NCBI GenBank assembly: GCA_009192285.1 | Contig: WBVU01000009.1 | Coordinates: 124,001 to 188,000 of the forward strand | DNA: 64,000 bases | Reading direction: 5' to 3' | Source: Morchella semilibera | Lineage: Eukaryota; Ascomycota; Pezizomycetes; Pezizales; Morchellaceae | In this document: positions 33,536-45,356 of the stretch, piece after piece | Position numbering within the stretch: the stretch's first letter is position 1 | Layout of the letters: each line of letters opens with the position of its first letter | The notes under the pieces: model-generated | Told to the model about the DNA's origin: nothing | Seen by the model: only the letters and a program-made list of their open reading frames with translations | Database searches by the model: none | Translations under genes and position numbers: made by a program

Positions 33536-34395
33536 TATCATCTATTGACATAATGCCAAAAAGATCTTCTTCGGCATTCTTAAAACTTGACGACTCCATT
33601 CAGGATTATCACAGTTGAGGTGTGACGGAGTAACCCGACGCAAAGAAGAAGATGACAATGATGACACAGAGGGACTCGAGGGGCACGCCGAGCGACGAGG
33701 AGATCAACGAAGACAAGGGCGACACCCGGCAGGCACAAGCACAGGCACCGGCGAAGGCAAAGGCAAGGGCAAAGGCACAAGGGCACAGGGCAGGGAGAGT
33801 GAGGACCAGATGGACCTCAACGAGAACGATGAGAGATGCTATGAGTTTCCTCTGGTCAGAGGATCAAGTATTTGGTACGAGAGGCTATGGCTTAGAAATA
33901 GGAGTAGATTCCTATGTACCGAGATAACAGGAAGACGAGACAGAGAGAAAAGAAAGAAAGAACTAAGGAAAACATCTATCCCTGCTATTTAACACACCTC
34001 CTCCACTAGTCCGCTATGACGCACACTTTCGCTCATAGAACCTCATAGAAATCCGTCGCTACCACACCTCGTAATCCTCCCCACCATCTCCGCCATTCTA
34101 CATTACCAATCCATCACGCCATCGAACCTCCCAGAACCCAATGACGACAACCTCCACCTCGCACTCCCCACTCTCACTTAACATTACCCTAACAACCACA
34201 ACCTTGCATCGCCTACCAAACTATCAGGACCAATGCCAAGACGCCGGGACATGAGGAGCTCATCCATATAAAACTGGCCTGTCAATATCAAGTTTTGCAT
34301 GATATTTGAATCTTGGTACCGTTCAACCACAGATATGATCTGCAGCAAATTCTCTGGCGTTAATATATTGGTCCTGATGTGGCAATCAAGGTATA
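33536..34395 (-). pseudogene. Harbinger-like transposase fragment split by an LTR
   Basis: On the minus strand: DCHIRTNILTPENLLQIISV, VVERYQDSNIMQNLILTGQF, YMDELL (to about 34252), then after the LTR at 33621-34251, NCDNPEWSRQVLRMPKKIF and LALCQ followed by a stop. The layout, LLN-x-NP-...-R-x2-F/LRMPK-x2-F-x-LC, is that of the N-terminal part of HARBI1/PIF-type transposases as I know them. The DDE core is absent; the piece ends at the partial LTR X. Family assignment is moderate because only about 100 residues remain. Confidence 0.5.
33621..34251 (+). mobile_element. Solo LTR (U) in the Harbinger-like fragment
   Basis: 631 bp, TGTGACGGAGTAACCC...GACGCCGGGACA, with a perfect TGAGG duplication (33616-33620, 34252-34256). 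Confidence 0.94.
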
Positions 34396-35123
34396 ATTAA
34401 AGGAAAGGAAACGATAAGAAAGAAAAATCAACTCTGGAGGTAATTATATTCTTGGCTGATTATTTGAATAAGCAGAAATTAAAAACATAGATTCCCCAAA
34501 CATTTCTACTTATTAGAATAATTCAAAACCTTATAATCCATTAGATTATTGTGATTATCAGACTGTCTGAACGGGCCCTTAGTCTAATACACACCTTTTT
34601 TCAAGCATTTCTAAAAGTGATTTGAAGAATATATATGGTCTTTATTAGACTAACATTTGGCTAAGGCTTATAAGAATATCCGATCCGGTGTTAAAGTAAT
34701 TATAGATATTCTACATACCTGCTTCAGTGTCCTGTATCACTCGGGTGGTGTTATAATTAGTCCCCGGAATGTAAACTAACTCCCGAACATTTCTTACTTT
34801 AATTTACCAGGCTATTTATCCTTTAATTCTAACCTAGGCTAGAAGAGGTTCATATTATCGGCGGGGCATATATGTACGTTATTATTCTACTAGTATATAT
34901 AGTAGTATTTACAGGAATAACAAGTACAAGATCTGATGTAGTCGCCTCTTGGTACCGCTTATTGTATTTCACAACCGGTATACTCATTGCCAATGCATCA
35001 CCGAGAATCACCCATCTGGTGTTAACACTCACCCATAACCCTAACACAACACTCGACAGTTTCCTACCATATAAGCAGCACTCGTCAGCAGCTCACCTCC
35101 TCCCTCCATACAAAGAAACTCAC
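34396..35123. other. No gene recognised
   Basis: AT-rich sequence. A TCCGATCCGGTGTTAAAG block near 34680 resembles 58060-58080 of a dispersed repeat. The right end may contain the last exon of the minus-strand gene ending near 35294. Confidence 0.35.
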
Positions 35124-35293
35124 CTTTAGACACCATAGCGCCTCCAGCAGCGCCACAATTCTCGGCAACCTTCTCACATCGTCTGGTACGCCTACCGGAC
35201 CCACGGTTCTCACCACACCGATATACGTACCTACGGGTACCCACATCTTCAGCAGGGTCAACCGCAGCCCTATCGATCTCCCGCTATTGTTAG
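35124..35293 (-). pseudogene. Out-of-frame C-terminal continuation of the upstream gene
   Basis: A frame offset by one from the stop at 35294 reads SIGLRLTLLKMWVPVGTYIG and VPDDVRRLPRIVALLEALWC, ending at a good GTGAGT donor (35123-35122). It looks like the natural continuation of the 35294-36880 product, so either a one-base indel truncated that gene or an unrecognised splice joins them. Confidence 0.4.
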
Positions 35294-36880
35294 TCACTCA
35301 TTTACCAACATCACCTCCTTCCACTGACCTGAACACAAAACGCCCACTACCGCCACTTCCCTTCCTACCTTACCCTCATCCACCAACCTCCTCAACATCC
35401 CTTTCATAGTGATTCTCAGCTTCACCCCATCTACAATGTATTTTGTCGCTCCTACGCCAGCAAACCTTCCTCCTGTTTCCCCCGCACCATACTCTAACGG
35501 CCAGTCCACACCCACCCCACGGATCACCAAATCGCTACGTGCTCCCGTCCTTACGTAGCTCCCTGGACCGGTAGTAGTACGTGACGCATTAAGGGCCAGT
35601 GTTGCCGCATGAGAGGTTGATTCTTTTCGCAACACGACCACGTCCGGTACTGCCCGTAGTAATAGGGCGTCAATTAGGGGCCCCCAGAGATTCACTTCGT
35701 ACCAACTCTCGAGCTGCGCAGTCTTGAGGGGCGCAGATGTGTTCTCATAGAGCGCTAGCCTAGAAATCCAAACTCGTCCTGTGTTAGTCACCTCCCACCC
35801 CCTGGGGGAGACACATACAGCTGTCGCATTACGCCGTAGACCCACTCTTCCTTTACGCCCTGTCTTGGAATCTCCCCAAACAAGGCACTCCGCAAGCCCG
35901 TGGTGGTTGTGATCTAGTTCCCTCGGCATTAAAAAACTTACAGGTTAGCTGAGCATTTGGAGGAAAGTGTAACCTACAGCACTGTAGCGGTCCCACACGC
36001 CATCAACTCTCCCTACTTCCTCTACGTTCTCTTCGAGCAGCTCGCCAATCTCCTCCTTCAAGAATACGACAGACAATGCTGGGTCAGAGGCATCAATGAT
36101 CCACATCTTCAGCCACTCGCTCTCCACCGAGGCGGTAGCAATGGCATCATAGATGGCGTCTTCGACCACTGTTCCAGTCTTTAATGTCCATTTCTGTAAA
36201 GGCTCCATCATGGCATAAGAAGCTTCAAACTCAGCGAGGCTACAACCACAACCACATGAGCATATAATTATTAAAGGGTGAGGTGGGGAAGGCCCACGAC
36301 TTGGAGGATATCTTCCGCCGCTTCGTGGAGACCTCAGGTAGTAAGACGACATCATCAGCTGATGATTCCGTAGCCTCAGTATATGAGGGCGGTGGTGGCG
36401 GCGCTTCTGGTGGATCGCGCGCGGGACGCTTCTTGGTTGACTTTTTCGGTTTCTTCCTCCTCTCTGCCGGTACCCCACTTACTTCCGTGCCATTGGCGGC
36501 CGTGTACTGTGCCCAAAGTGTTCGAGCGAGAGCATGATCAGTACCCTATATGTACACCAGTCATTCACAACCCAGCACGTATTGTTCCTCATTATTCCTC
36601 CAGTACGCACCTGTTTATAAGCCCTAAGCAACACCGATGCACACTCTCTCCTCTCTGCAGACCCTGATGTCTCCCATCCTGCCCCTGTACTACCACCACC
36701 ACCCTGACCATCAAGACTACCAGAAGCAATTTCAGAGAGAGTACGGATATAAACATCAATCACTTGTTGGAGGCGGAGGCCCTCTATGGGTGGTGTGGTG
36801 GAGGCGGCGAAGAATCCTCGAAGGCTCCAGGTATCGGGAGGCGATTTGAAATAAGTGGTGGGGATAAACTGGGGCGGCAT
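35294..36880 (-). CDS. Four-exon gene with possible PD-(D/E)XK nuclease-like domain
   Basis: Proposed exons 36880-36611, 36545-36298, 36239-35997 and 35936-35294: 1404 nt, 467 residues, all phases consistent. Donors are GTGCGT, GTGGGC and GTGGGA; introns are 58-65 nt. The N-terminus (residues 1-90) is unknown. A basic nuclear-localisation-like stretch (AERRKKPKKSTKKRPARD) and a Pro run follow near residue 110-135. The last 200 residues hold WYEVNLWGPLIDALLL, GARSDLVIRGVGVDW, LEYGAGETGG, GATKYIVDGVKL and VGVLCSGQWKEVML. An acidic residue, then E-x-GAGE, then TK is the order seen in some fungal PD-(D/E)XK-like proteins (inference from memory of the family). Function unknown; nuclear DNA processing is one possibility. 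The likely frameshift near 35296 means the allele may be broken. Confidence 0.6.
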
Positions 36881-38019
36881 TGGAGGTATAGCTAGCGGGT
36901 GGAATGAAGCCTGGGTACACGCGCCTAGAGAGACGCGACGAATACCCCTGACGCGATACTACATTAAACCACGATAACCATAATCCCCCCATTACTTACC
37001 AACCGAGTCTAGAGTATCTCCTGTCTATCTCCGACCAGATATTTTTTCTACGAAAATAGGGTAGCCGAACTGCCATGAAAAGAGATGCTTTTTTTTCAAC
37101 TAGCGTACAAAGGGGAGGCTACCTAGGACCGGATAAGAGATAGCGTAGGCGGTGATTAACATATAACGATAATTAACCTCCAGATGAATTGAAGAACTCT
37201 GGTACTTCCACATCTTCATTGGGAGAATTAATGGATCGACGTCACCAAAAGACACCGCTGGAACTGAAGTGGGTGATATACCCAATGGTTGCGGACCTGT
37301 AACCGGAAGACATTCGACCTAACATTTAGAGGGTGATGGCTTTCCAACCACAATGCCTGATGCTTTAGCCTCCGCTCTACATCATGACAGAGTCCAATGA
37401 GTTTTATCACTTATGGTTGTGGAGTTATTGAATTTCTAACAGTGGGGTTGGTAAGAGATCAAATGAATGTCGCCCAAAGTTGCCTATTTAGGCAATGGTC
37501 TAAAGCGTTGGGCATTTTTAATACCTAACTAGGCAATTATCGGACTACCGCTTAATATCATTGATAGATCTTGGCATAAAGGGGCCAAGGATACCGTCGT
37601 TGCTGGCGCCCCTCATGTGGGACCGAAAGCCACACCAACAAGTACCATAGAATTTCAGTCGCACCTCGTTATGTCGATAGCGTATCCTGGGAGCCAAACC
37701 CCTACGAGATAGCAAATATGCGAGACAGCAAATAGTTTTTGGTGGAGAAGAGCAGTACCTACCCTCAAATCCGTATGAGACAGCAAGAGGTCCGAGATAC
37801 CGAGGGATAGCCTCTTCGCTTGGCTGAGCCAGCCACGATTACATAATGATGCAAAGACCTGGGACGTTGGCTCGCTTATTCAACCGCCTTAATCAGAACC
37901 CCCGCTCACAATAGCAACATCAACAACACCACTTCATCCACCCCTTTACCACCACCACCACCACCAACATCTACGACAACATCAGCCATGCATACATCCC
38001 ATCATCCTTCTATAACCTT
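36881..38019. other. Upstream region and spacer; no gene recognised
   Basis: The first 300 bp is the presumed promoter of the minus-strand gene starting at 36880. A (CCA)n patch occurs at about 37951-37966. No other feature recognised. Confidence 0.35.
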
Positions 38020-38470
38020 GACCGGTGGCCAACGCGCGTGGCTAGGTAGTTTGCCTGGGGCTGCGCGCTGAGGCTTAAGGCAGTTTGCCAACCCGGTTGA
38101 GTGGTTGGGTGTGCGGTGGGGGTGCGTGGTCTCGGGTTATCGGCTACTGAGCAACGGCCTACGGACAACAAACTTTCGGCAACATCTCGGGACCTCTAAC
38201 GTGAGTATCTACGGCCCGAGGACAACTGCCTGACCCCCGACCGGTGGCCTCTATGTAAGGCTGGACAGTTTGCCCGGGGCCGCGCGTGGGGGCTTAAGGC
38301 AGTTTGCCAACCTGGTTGGGGGACTGGGTAGTTGAAGGATTTGGGCTGATATGGCGGCCTCAAGGGGACTCCCGACTCCTGACCAGTGGCCTCTGTGCAA
38401 AGCTGGGCAGCTTGCCCAGGGCCGCGCGCGGAGGCTCAAGGCAGCTTGCCAACCTGGTTGGGATGTACGG
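38020..38470 (+). repeat. Tandem repeat, three diverged units
   Basis: Units at about 38020-38100, 38238-38320 and 38374-38465 share GACCGGTGGCC (or GACCAGTGGCC), GTTTGCCNGGGGC, GCGCG and CTTAAGGCAGTTTGCCAACC. Spacing is unequal. A frame stays partly open through the third unit, but no known motif is present. Confidence 0.7.
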
Positions 38471-39587
38471 GTTACTGATATGTGTAGGTTTGTTTACGGC
38501 GATATATGTTCGTGCCCCACGCTAATAAGCGGGTATATTTTTCGATAAAGGTGAGTTATTCCGTTGATCTTGTTATATGCTTTGATATTGATTGGTGGTA
38601 GAGTCTCGGATATCGCGCCGGTACGGGTGGGCTAGGTTGGATCATCTTTGGCTTCGGCCTGAAGGTGTGGAGTGCGGTATGGGAAACGTGGTCTAGGATT
38701 TGGCGATTGGGCGTGTTTTTTTTTTCTTTTTCCTGGTGTACCATAGCTTTGGCCAACTTTTTCCTTCATTCACATGCATGGTGTTCTGGCCCATTTCCGG
38801 ATACTATCCATTCACCGGATATCCATCCATTGGACTCCCCGTTCATTGTACACTTTTGTTATTACGCATATCTATCAATGCGTAGCCACAGGATGCTCTG
38901 ACCGATTCGTAAGTCCAATCCATCAGAGAATTCATATGACGGAACATACACAGGAAGAAAAAACGTCAACTCCGGGTTATATACTGTCTTGTATCGATCC
39001 TACGCCGTGACACCGGTATTATTGTCAGTGGCGTTGATGATATTCTGCAAAGCCTTAATCCATACATGACCAAGTGCGGACAGTTCAGCCTTATCGCCGC
39101 CTTATAGGTGGGTAAAGTTCCACTTGAAGGGATCTGTGTCGGTGAGGTCCACGATGCATTTCCCCTTGAGGCCGGGGGATACGCGGGGGCTTCCACCCTT
39201 AAGCGGCTATATCTGTTCGGCGAAAGCCCCCGGAGGGGGGGGGTAGAGAGAATGGTGATGTAGTGATCAGTGGGCATGAGTTAGGGTTTCTTACCATTCT
39301 AGCCGCCAGATTGGCCTTTCCTATAACCTAATCTCATCTTGATTGATGAGATCTTCAGTCAAATTCACAATTCGTTCATACAAGCTCGCGTGGTTCTTCT
39401 CAGGTGGTGAAGCTCCATTGAAGTGACTGTGTTGCTAATTGTGCGGGGGAGGTGCATTATCAAATAAACCCGGTGATAATTGGGGGGCTCAACTCTTAAA
39501 CTACCGCAAAATCTCAGTTTATACGGACGGTTGCCAAGGGTTGGGCTTGCAGGTGAGACAGAGCCCCCGGGCCTGCACCCGTACTCA
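38471..39587. other. No gene recognised
   Basis: Short ORFs only. A T-run at 38717-38726 and a Gly/Pro-like GGGGGG block near 39234 are the main visible features. Confidence 0.3.
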
Positions 39588-40212
39588 ATGGTATTCTACA
39601 GCTGAGGACTCGTCGTCTGCCTCACTGACAAGTCTATGATCTACCATTACAGAACTATCATAATCTTTTGACCAGTCTCCTATCTCCAACTCCGAGTCCT
39701 TGTGTGTAAACCCTTTGATGTTTAACTTATGGTCGCCACTCCCATCTAAGGGTAAGGATAACCCCATATTACGGAAAGCCTGCTTTATGATCCCTTTTTT
39801 TTCTGTACAGAATCTATCCCAAATCCGTCCAACACAAATAGTTGTCATGATACGCCTATCCCCAACACTCCACTTGCTTTTTCCACCCGGCTTATTCTCT
39901 GCTTCTTCAATATATTCCTCCATACATTTTCGTAACATTTTCTTAAAAGGAAAATTGATAGATATATCCAAACGTTGGACAAAGCTGATGCAGCCGCTAG
40001 GTATCATGGATGGGTGATTAAATATTTTTTAAATACTGCTAGAATATTTTCTCTTTTGTGAAATGCAGCTGTATCTACTGTAAAAAGGGAGGGATGGCCG
40101 TCGAAGGCAGGAGCTATCTCTTCTTTGATTTATTTGGTAAATATTTTTTCATTGTTGTAATCAGCTTTGTTGAACTCTACTGTCACTCTTGGATCATATA
40201 GGTGCTGTTTCT
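39588..40212 (-). pseudogene. DDE-1 (CENP-B/jerky-like) transposase C-terminal fragment
   Basis: Minus strand: VTVEFNKADYNNEKIF (about 40190), a stop, IKEEIAPAFDGHPSLFTVD, TAAFHKRENILAVFKKYLI (Asp in FTVDTAAFHK), a one-base shift near 40007, then MIPSGCISFVQRLDISINFP with the third Asp in LDISINFPFK, and DRFCTEKKGIIKQAFRNMGL before an acidic tail and stop near 39588. The order fits the DDE core of pogo/jerky-like transposases. The N-terminal DNA-binding part is missing, replaced at 40213 by the (CCA)n-rich region. Inactive. Confidence 0.65.
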
Positions 40213-42634
40213 GGCACGATACGCCCCGCGCTAGCGGGAGGTGACCGCCCACGCAACCCACTCACACCACCACCACCACCACCAGAATTAAGCGACAACC
40301 AAATTAACATTAAGCACCATTACCACCTAAGCGAGGCACCACACCCATAATTACTACCCCGCCCACCACCACCATCACACCAAGTGCTACTACCGCGCCC
40401 GCCACTACGGTCGCATCCCACCACAACTATCCAAACCCTATCCGCTACTACGCCCCGCAATCGTATACCCCTTGTACCCCACCATACAATATCCTGAGGC
40501 CAGTCAGGGTTAGTGATCAAGTTCATTTACTATCTTCTCAAGCTAAGGGGAATCCTGTCAAAACCCCACCCCCTACTCCGCCCCGCAATCGTGTACCCCT
40601 TGCGCCCCCACCATACAAAGTTCCGAGGCCAGTTCGCGTCATACACATACAAACTAGTGACACGTTGGACGACTACGGGTCTCAATACTAATTCAACGCA
40701 CCCCCAGCACAATAGCGCCAGCCTGGGCGGCCACCACCAACACGGTCACAATCACAACAATTGAGCGAAACTCACTACATCTACCGGTCGTACACCACCA
40801 AAGTGAGATACCACACCACCACCAGCAAGGCGCACCACTACTATGCCCGCCATTACGGTCGCATCCCACCATACTTAAGCGAGCCCCCCATGACTACCCC
40901 TACCCCCGCCGCCAACACCACCACCCATACACCCTGGCACAATGCGCCCCGATTCCCGCCCCCGGAAATCGGGAACCGCGCTAGAGGGTGACGGCCGTCC
41001 ACCAACAGCACCTTCCTATTCCAGCCCCAGCGACCGACCGGCCCACGCAACCCACTCACACCACCACCAACACCACCAGAATTAAGCGACAACCAAGCAC
41101 CACCATCACCTAAGCGAGGCACCACACCCATAACTACTACTCCGCCCACCACCACCATCACACCAAGTGCTACCGCGCCCGCCACTACGGTCGCATCCCA
41201 CCACACTTCAGCGAGCCCACCCCACTACCTATCCTACCACCACTACTAAAATTAAGCGAAGCACCTACCACCAGTCGCATACCACCCACCAACTACCGGG
41301 TGTAGCAATAGAGACCAGGACATGAAAGTGAGGAACAGGGATTATTTGTATGGAGTGGCGCCGCCCTGCCATACAAATAACTCTAATGACCCTCATACCC
41401 GAGTAGGGGCAGTCGTAGGGGTGGTGGGATGAGACCTTAGTGGCGGGCGCGGTAGTAGTACTGGGTGTGATGAGCGCTACCCCCGCCGCCAACACTATCA
41501 CCAAGATTAAGCGAGACACACCACCACCACCACGACCACCACACCCACCACTACCACCGCGCCCACACCACCCCCCACCACCCCTACCCCGCCACCACCA
41601 CCACCGCCACCACACCCCATCAATTAAGTTAGACAGGCACATCACCGTGCCCGCCGCTGCCACCACAGTCGCACCCACAATTAAGCGAGCCCACCACACC
41701 CCACTACTAGTACCGGCCCACTCCCGCCACTACCCACCACCACTTCTATCACCATGGTCGCAACCCCTGTCAAAACCCCGTGTACCCCTTGCGCCCATAC
41801 AACATCCAAAGGCCAGTTTGCGTTACATACAAGTTAATGTCACGCTGGTATGGATGACTACGGATCGTATACAAACTCAACGCACCCTCAGCACCCAAGC
41901 TCACCACCACACTCGCAACCATACTCGCTTCCACACTACGGAAGACACCCAAATGGCCCCCCGCCTCTGCGCTTGCCTCCACATCATTGGAGCCATTCTG
42001 TAGCCACGCCCATATGGTGGGGCGCCTCGTTCGCAACCTTGGATGTGGAAGCGAGCCCACCACACCCCACTGCCCCTCGGCCCCTTCCCCGACCGCCAAC
42101 ATCGCTGTCAATAGGTGAGCACCACAACTGTCACCACCACCACCACAACTACCATCACACCCGGTAAGCGAGCCCACCGCCCCCCACCACCGCCTACCGC
42201 CACCACCACCTGCCGCCACTACCACCACGACCCCACCACACCTACTACTACCAAGGCGCCCGCACCTTCTCCACCACCACCACCGCTACCTATCACCACC
42301 ACTACCACTGTACCCGCTACCACGGTCCCATACCACCACAATTAAGCGAGCCCACCCCGGCCACTACTACCCACCACCACTACTACCACTGTCAAAGCCC
42401 CGTGTACTCTTTGCGCCCTCACCGCGTCACACACATACAAACTAATGCCATGCTGGGTAACTATGGGTCGCATGGAAGACACCCAAATGGCTCCCCGCCT
42501 CTGCGCTCGCCTCCACATCTAGCTTTCTGCCTCTGTCCTCGCTTCCACACCAGTGGAGCCATTATGTAGCCACACCTATATGCCCTTCTGCCAGTTATGG
42601 GCGGGCGCAGTTCACTCTCGTTCGCAACTTTGAA

Positions 42635-42900
42635 TATAAGGGATTCTGCAACGCCCGGTATCGACTGTTCGGGATCCTTTTCAGGTTGTTGCCATAGGTA
42701 CCCGTGACCAAATCACAGCCAGATGCCGGAAATCAATAACGGAAGCTAAAGGTTCCTAAAAAATTTCAAGGGCTCCCTCATGACAACGGCTGACTTGGCA
42801 GAAGAGCGATCCCTAAACAGCAGAAACTCTTTTGCTAATTCGCTTGTTGCACTTCAGGAAATTCACTACCTAAGTCACTGATAGCTAACGGAAGTTGCAG
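42635..42900. other. Non-CCA island inside the repeat field
   Basis: A stretch without the trinucleotide pattern (TGTTGCCATAGGTACCCGTG, AACAGCAGAAACTCTTTTGC). No coding region recognised; probably an insertion or original host sequence. Confidence 0.35.
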
Positions 42901-43229
42901 AATCCCTCTAATGTGGGGGCGAGCCCACAACACCCTACTACCGGCCCCTCGCACCACCACCACTACCGCCACCATCACACCCAGCACAATTAAGCAAGCC
43001 CACCGCCCCCCCACCGCCGCCCCTACCCCTGCCGCCACCACCACCACCGCCACCACCACCTCCACCCCAACCACCGCCACTGTGTTCTCGACTACCCCCG
43101 TGTCCTCGACCACCACTGTGACCTCAACCATGATACCGCCACCACCACCTCCTCCACGCCCACCTCCACCTCCACGTCCACCTTCAAGTCTACCTCTACG
43201 TCTACCTCGAGTATCTCTATATTCTGATA

Positions 43230-44400
43230 TCCATGCTAACGTCTCTATACAGAGTCTAATTCACGCCTAAACCTACGCCTTGTCCACGCCCAAATCGACA
43301 CGCCCAAAGCGACGATTTCTGCAGGTAGGGTAGTCGTGCAGGCAGTCACGCATGCTGGGGCGGCAGGGGTGATGGAGGCGGTGGAGGCGGCGGAGCCATA
43401 GATAGAAATGAATAAACGTCTCATTTGCTACATTAATTGTCTAATCGCTGTACGGGAAGAGGATATGCCAGGCGCTACTGGTGTTGCTATCACTCGCCAG
43501 GCGCTGTGGTAACCTCCGGAGATTGAGTTTGTCTACCGAGCGCCCTGAGCGCCCTGAGCACCTGGAGCGTCTGGCGGAAGCCCTGAAGCTTGCTGATGAA
43601 GTAGAGGCCCTCTTCCACTTTAAATTCCTGGAAAAACAAACTCAAACGGAAGCTTCTTGAAATTGAAGACCTCATAACCGACGACAATCCTATGTCAGAT
43701 ACCTCGAATAAACGCAAGAAAGGCCGCTCTTCATCTGAAGTCATTGGTACCGGTAGAGTCAATGTCTGCACAGAAACCGGCGGGTTCCACCACATATAGA
43801 AGCAGGGTACGTATACCCAGATGTCTTTGAAAGACCCAGCTAACAGCGAAATAGCATTACCCCTTTGTAATAACCGATACCAATGCCATAGTCAAAAACT
43901 TTACAAAAAAGTACGCCTCTGAACCGGGGTTTGCTATCTTTGATAACAACCGAGGAGGACACGGTTATACCCAAACTCTTGCTCTATAATTGCATTTGCT
44001 CGTTGCTGTAATTAGTTGTTGATCGCTCACATAATATATTGCTATAATAACAGATCGCATCGTCTTAACCTAAATACCGTAGAAAATTCGTTGGGCTGTA
44101 GAAGGGATTACATGTATTTACCAGATTCACGTATAAAGGTACATGTATGTGGACTGATTGGCCTATACCCCTGCTGGAAATCCCGCGCACCGGCAATCAG
44201 GGTCGATAAGCGAGATCGAGATCTGGTTTTACATATATGTATATGTATAAGCTTTCACCCCGCCCTTCCGACCACCTTGCCTCTGCACCCTTCCGCCACC
44301 TCTCCTGAACCCCAGCACCTACACCTATATCCGTCCCACCTTCCCTCTTTCTTTCCTTCTCTCCTTCTCTTCTTCTCCTGGCACGATGCGCCCTGATTCC
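43230..44400. repeat. Segmental duplication, copy 1
   Basis: Shares ordered blocks with 47430-48280: CTCTATACAGAGTCTAATTC, CCAAAGCGACGATTTCTGCA, CTATCACTCGCCAGGCGCTG, AACAGATCGCATCG and GGCAATCAGGGTCGATAAGC with the same downstream TATATGTATATGTATAAGCT. Copy 1 is longer because it retains a coding fragment at about 43440-43797. Confidence 0.75.
43440..43797 (+). pseudogene. Gene fragment with Lys/Glu helix, origin unknown
   Basis: Plus strand: REEDMPGATGVAITRQAL, then after shifts ERPEHLERLAEALKLADEVE, KLKRKLLEIEDLITDDNP and a Ser/Lys-rich tail NKRKKGRSSSEVIGTGR, ending at TAG near 43795. Frames change at least twice, so it is broken. The style (helical, then a basic tail) is like a transposon ORF1 or gag, but I cannot assign it. 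The first part recurs at 47531-47690. Confidence 0.4.
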
Positions 44401-45235
44401 CGCCCCCGGAAATCGGGAACCGCGCTAGCGGGCGACCGCCCACCCAACAGCACCTTCCTATTCCGGCTCAGCGACCGACCCAACCGACCCACGCAACTGA
44501 CACCACTAGAACTAGAATTAAGCGAGGCATCACCACCAAAATTAAGCGAGGCTCCCACCACCACCGCCGCGAGGCACTACACTACCACCTCCACCTCCAC
44601 CACCGCCTCTACTGTGATATCGAGCCCGCCCACCACCCATACCGCGGACGATGACTCCTACCAATACCACCACCACCACTACCATGTCCTCGGCCACGAC
44701 TCTACTATCGCCTCTACCTCCACCACGCTATTACAAACCAACTTAAATGACTGACCCCCCTACGCCGATATGGGAGTAGCTAATGTCGTTGGGTACCCAC
44801 TCCCCCCTGCGGTAGCGATTATTGACTAACATGCGGCCAGGTGTCTCGCGCCACTACTACATTCCAGAAATGTTTAATCGAGCCCTCTAAGCCTTTCTCA
44901 TATGGTATTCTTTACGACCACCTCACATCCCTCTCCACCTCTACCGCATCCACCACCTTCACCGCGTCCTCGACCCTGTCAAAACCCCATCCTACTACGC
45001 CCCGCAATCGTGTACCCCTTGCGCCCTCACCATATAACATCCTAAAGCCAGTTCGCGCCACACACATACAAAATCCTACCACGCTGGACGACAACGGGTC
45101 GCATAAAAATTCAACCCACCCCCAGCACACCGGCCACCACTACACCTACGGTCGCACACCATCAAAATTCAGGGCGACACCACCTTCACCACCAAAATTA
45201 AGCGAGGTACCCACTCCCACTACCATTACCACTAA

Positions 45236-45356
45236 GGGCCCGTTTGGCAACAGGCCAAAATGGAGTTTTCACCCTTGTAAACTCCGTTTTCAACCATCTT
45301 TTTTGTCACGCCTTAGTCCTTGGAAACTTCGTGTTGTCTAGTTGCCAAACGGGCCC
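45236..45356. mobile_element. PIF/Harbinger-type MITE
   Basis: 121 bp with inverted ends GGGCCCGTTTGGCAAC and GTTGCCAAACGGGCCC, flanked by TAA on both sides (45233-45235, 45357-45359). A 3-bp TAA/TTA duplication and GGGCC..GTTTGG ends are typical of Tourist/PIF-Harbinger elements. Confidence 0.85.

Noticed and set aside
35945-36478. A separate 177-codon gene and a separate 133-codon gene (36479-36880)
   Set aside because: Splice sites join these with 35294-35936 into one in-frame gene; their apparent stops lie in the introns.
40853-43270. Long ORFs (100-190 codons) on both strands, Thr/His/Pro- or Val/Gly-rich
   Set aside because: They follow from (CCA)n repeats, which are open in several frames; no start context, splice sites or conserved domain.
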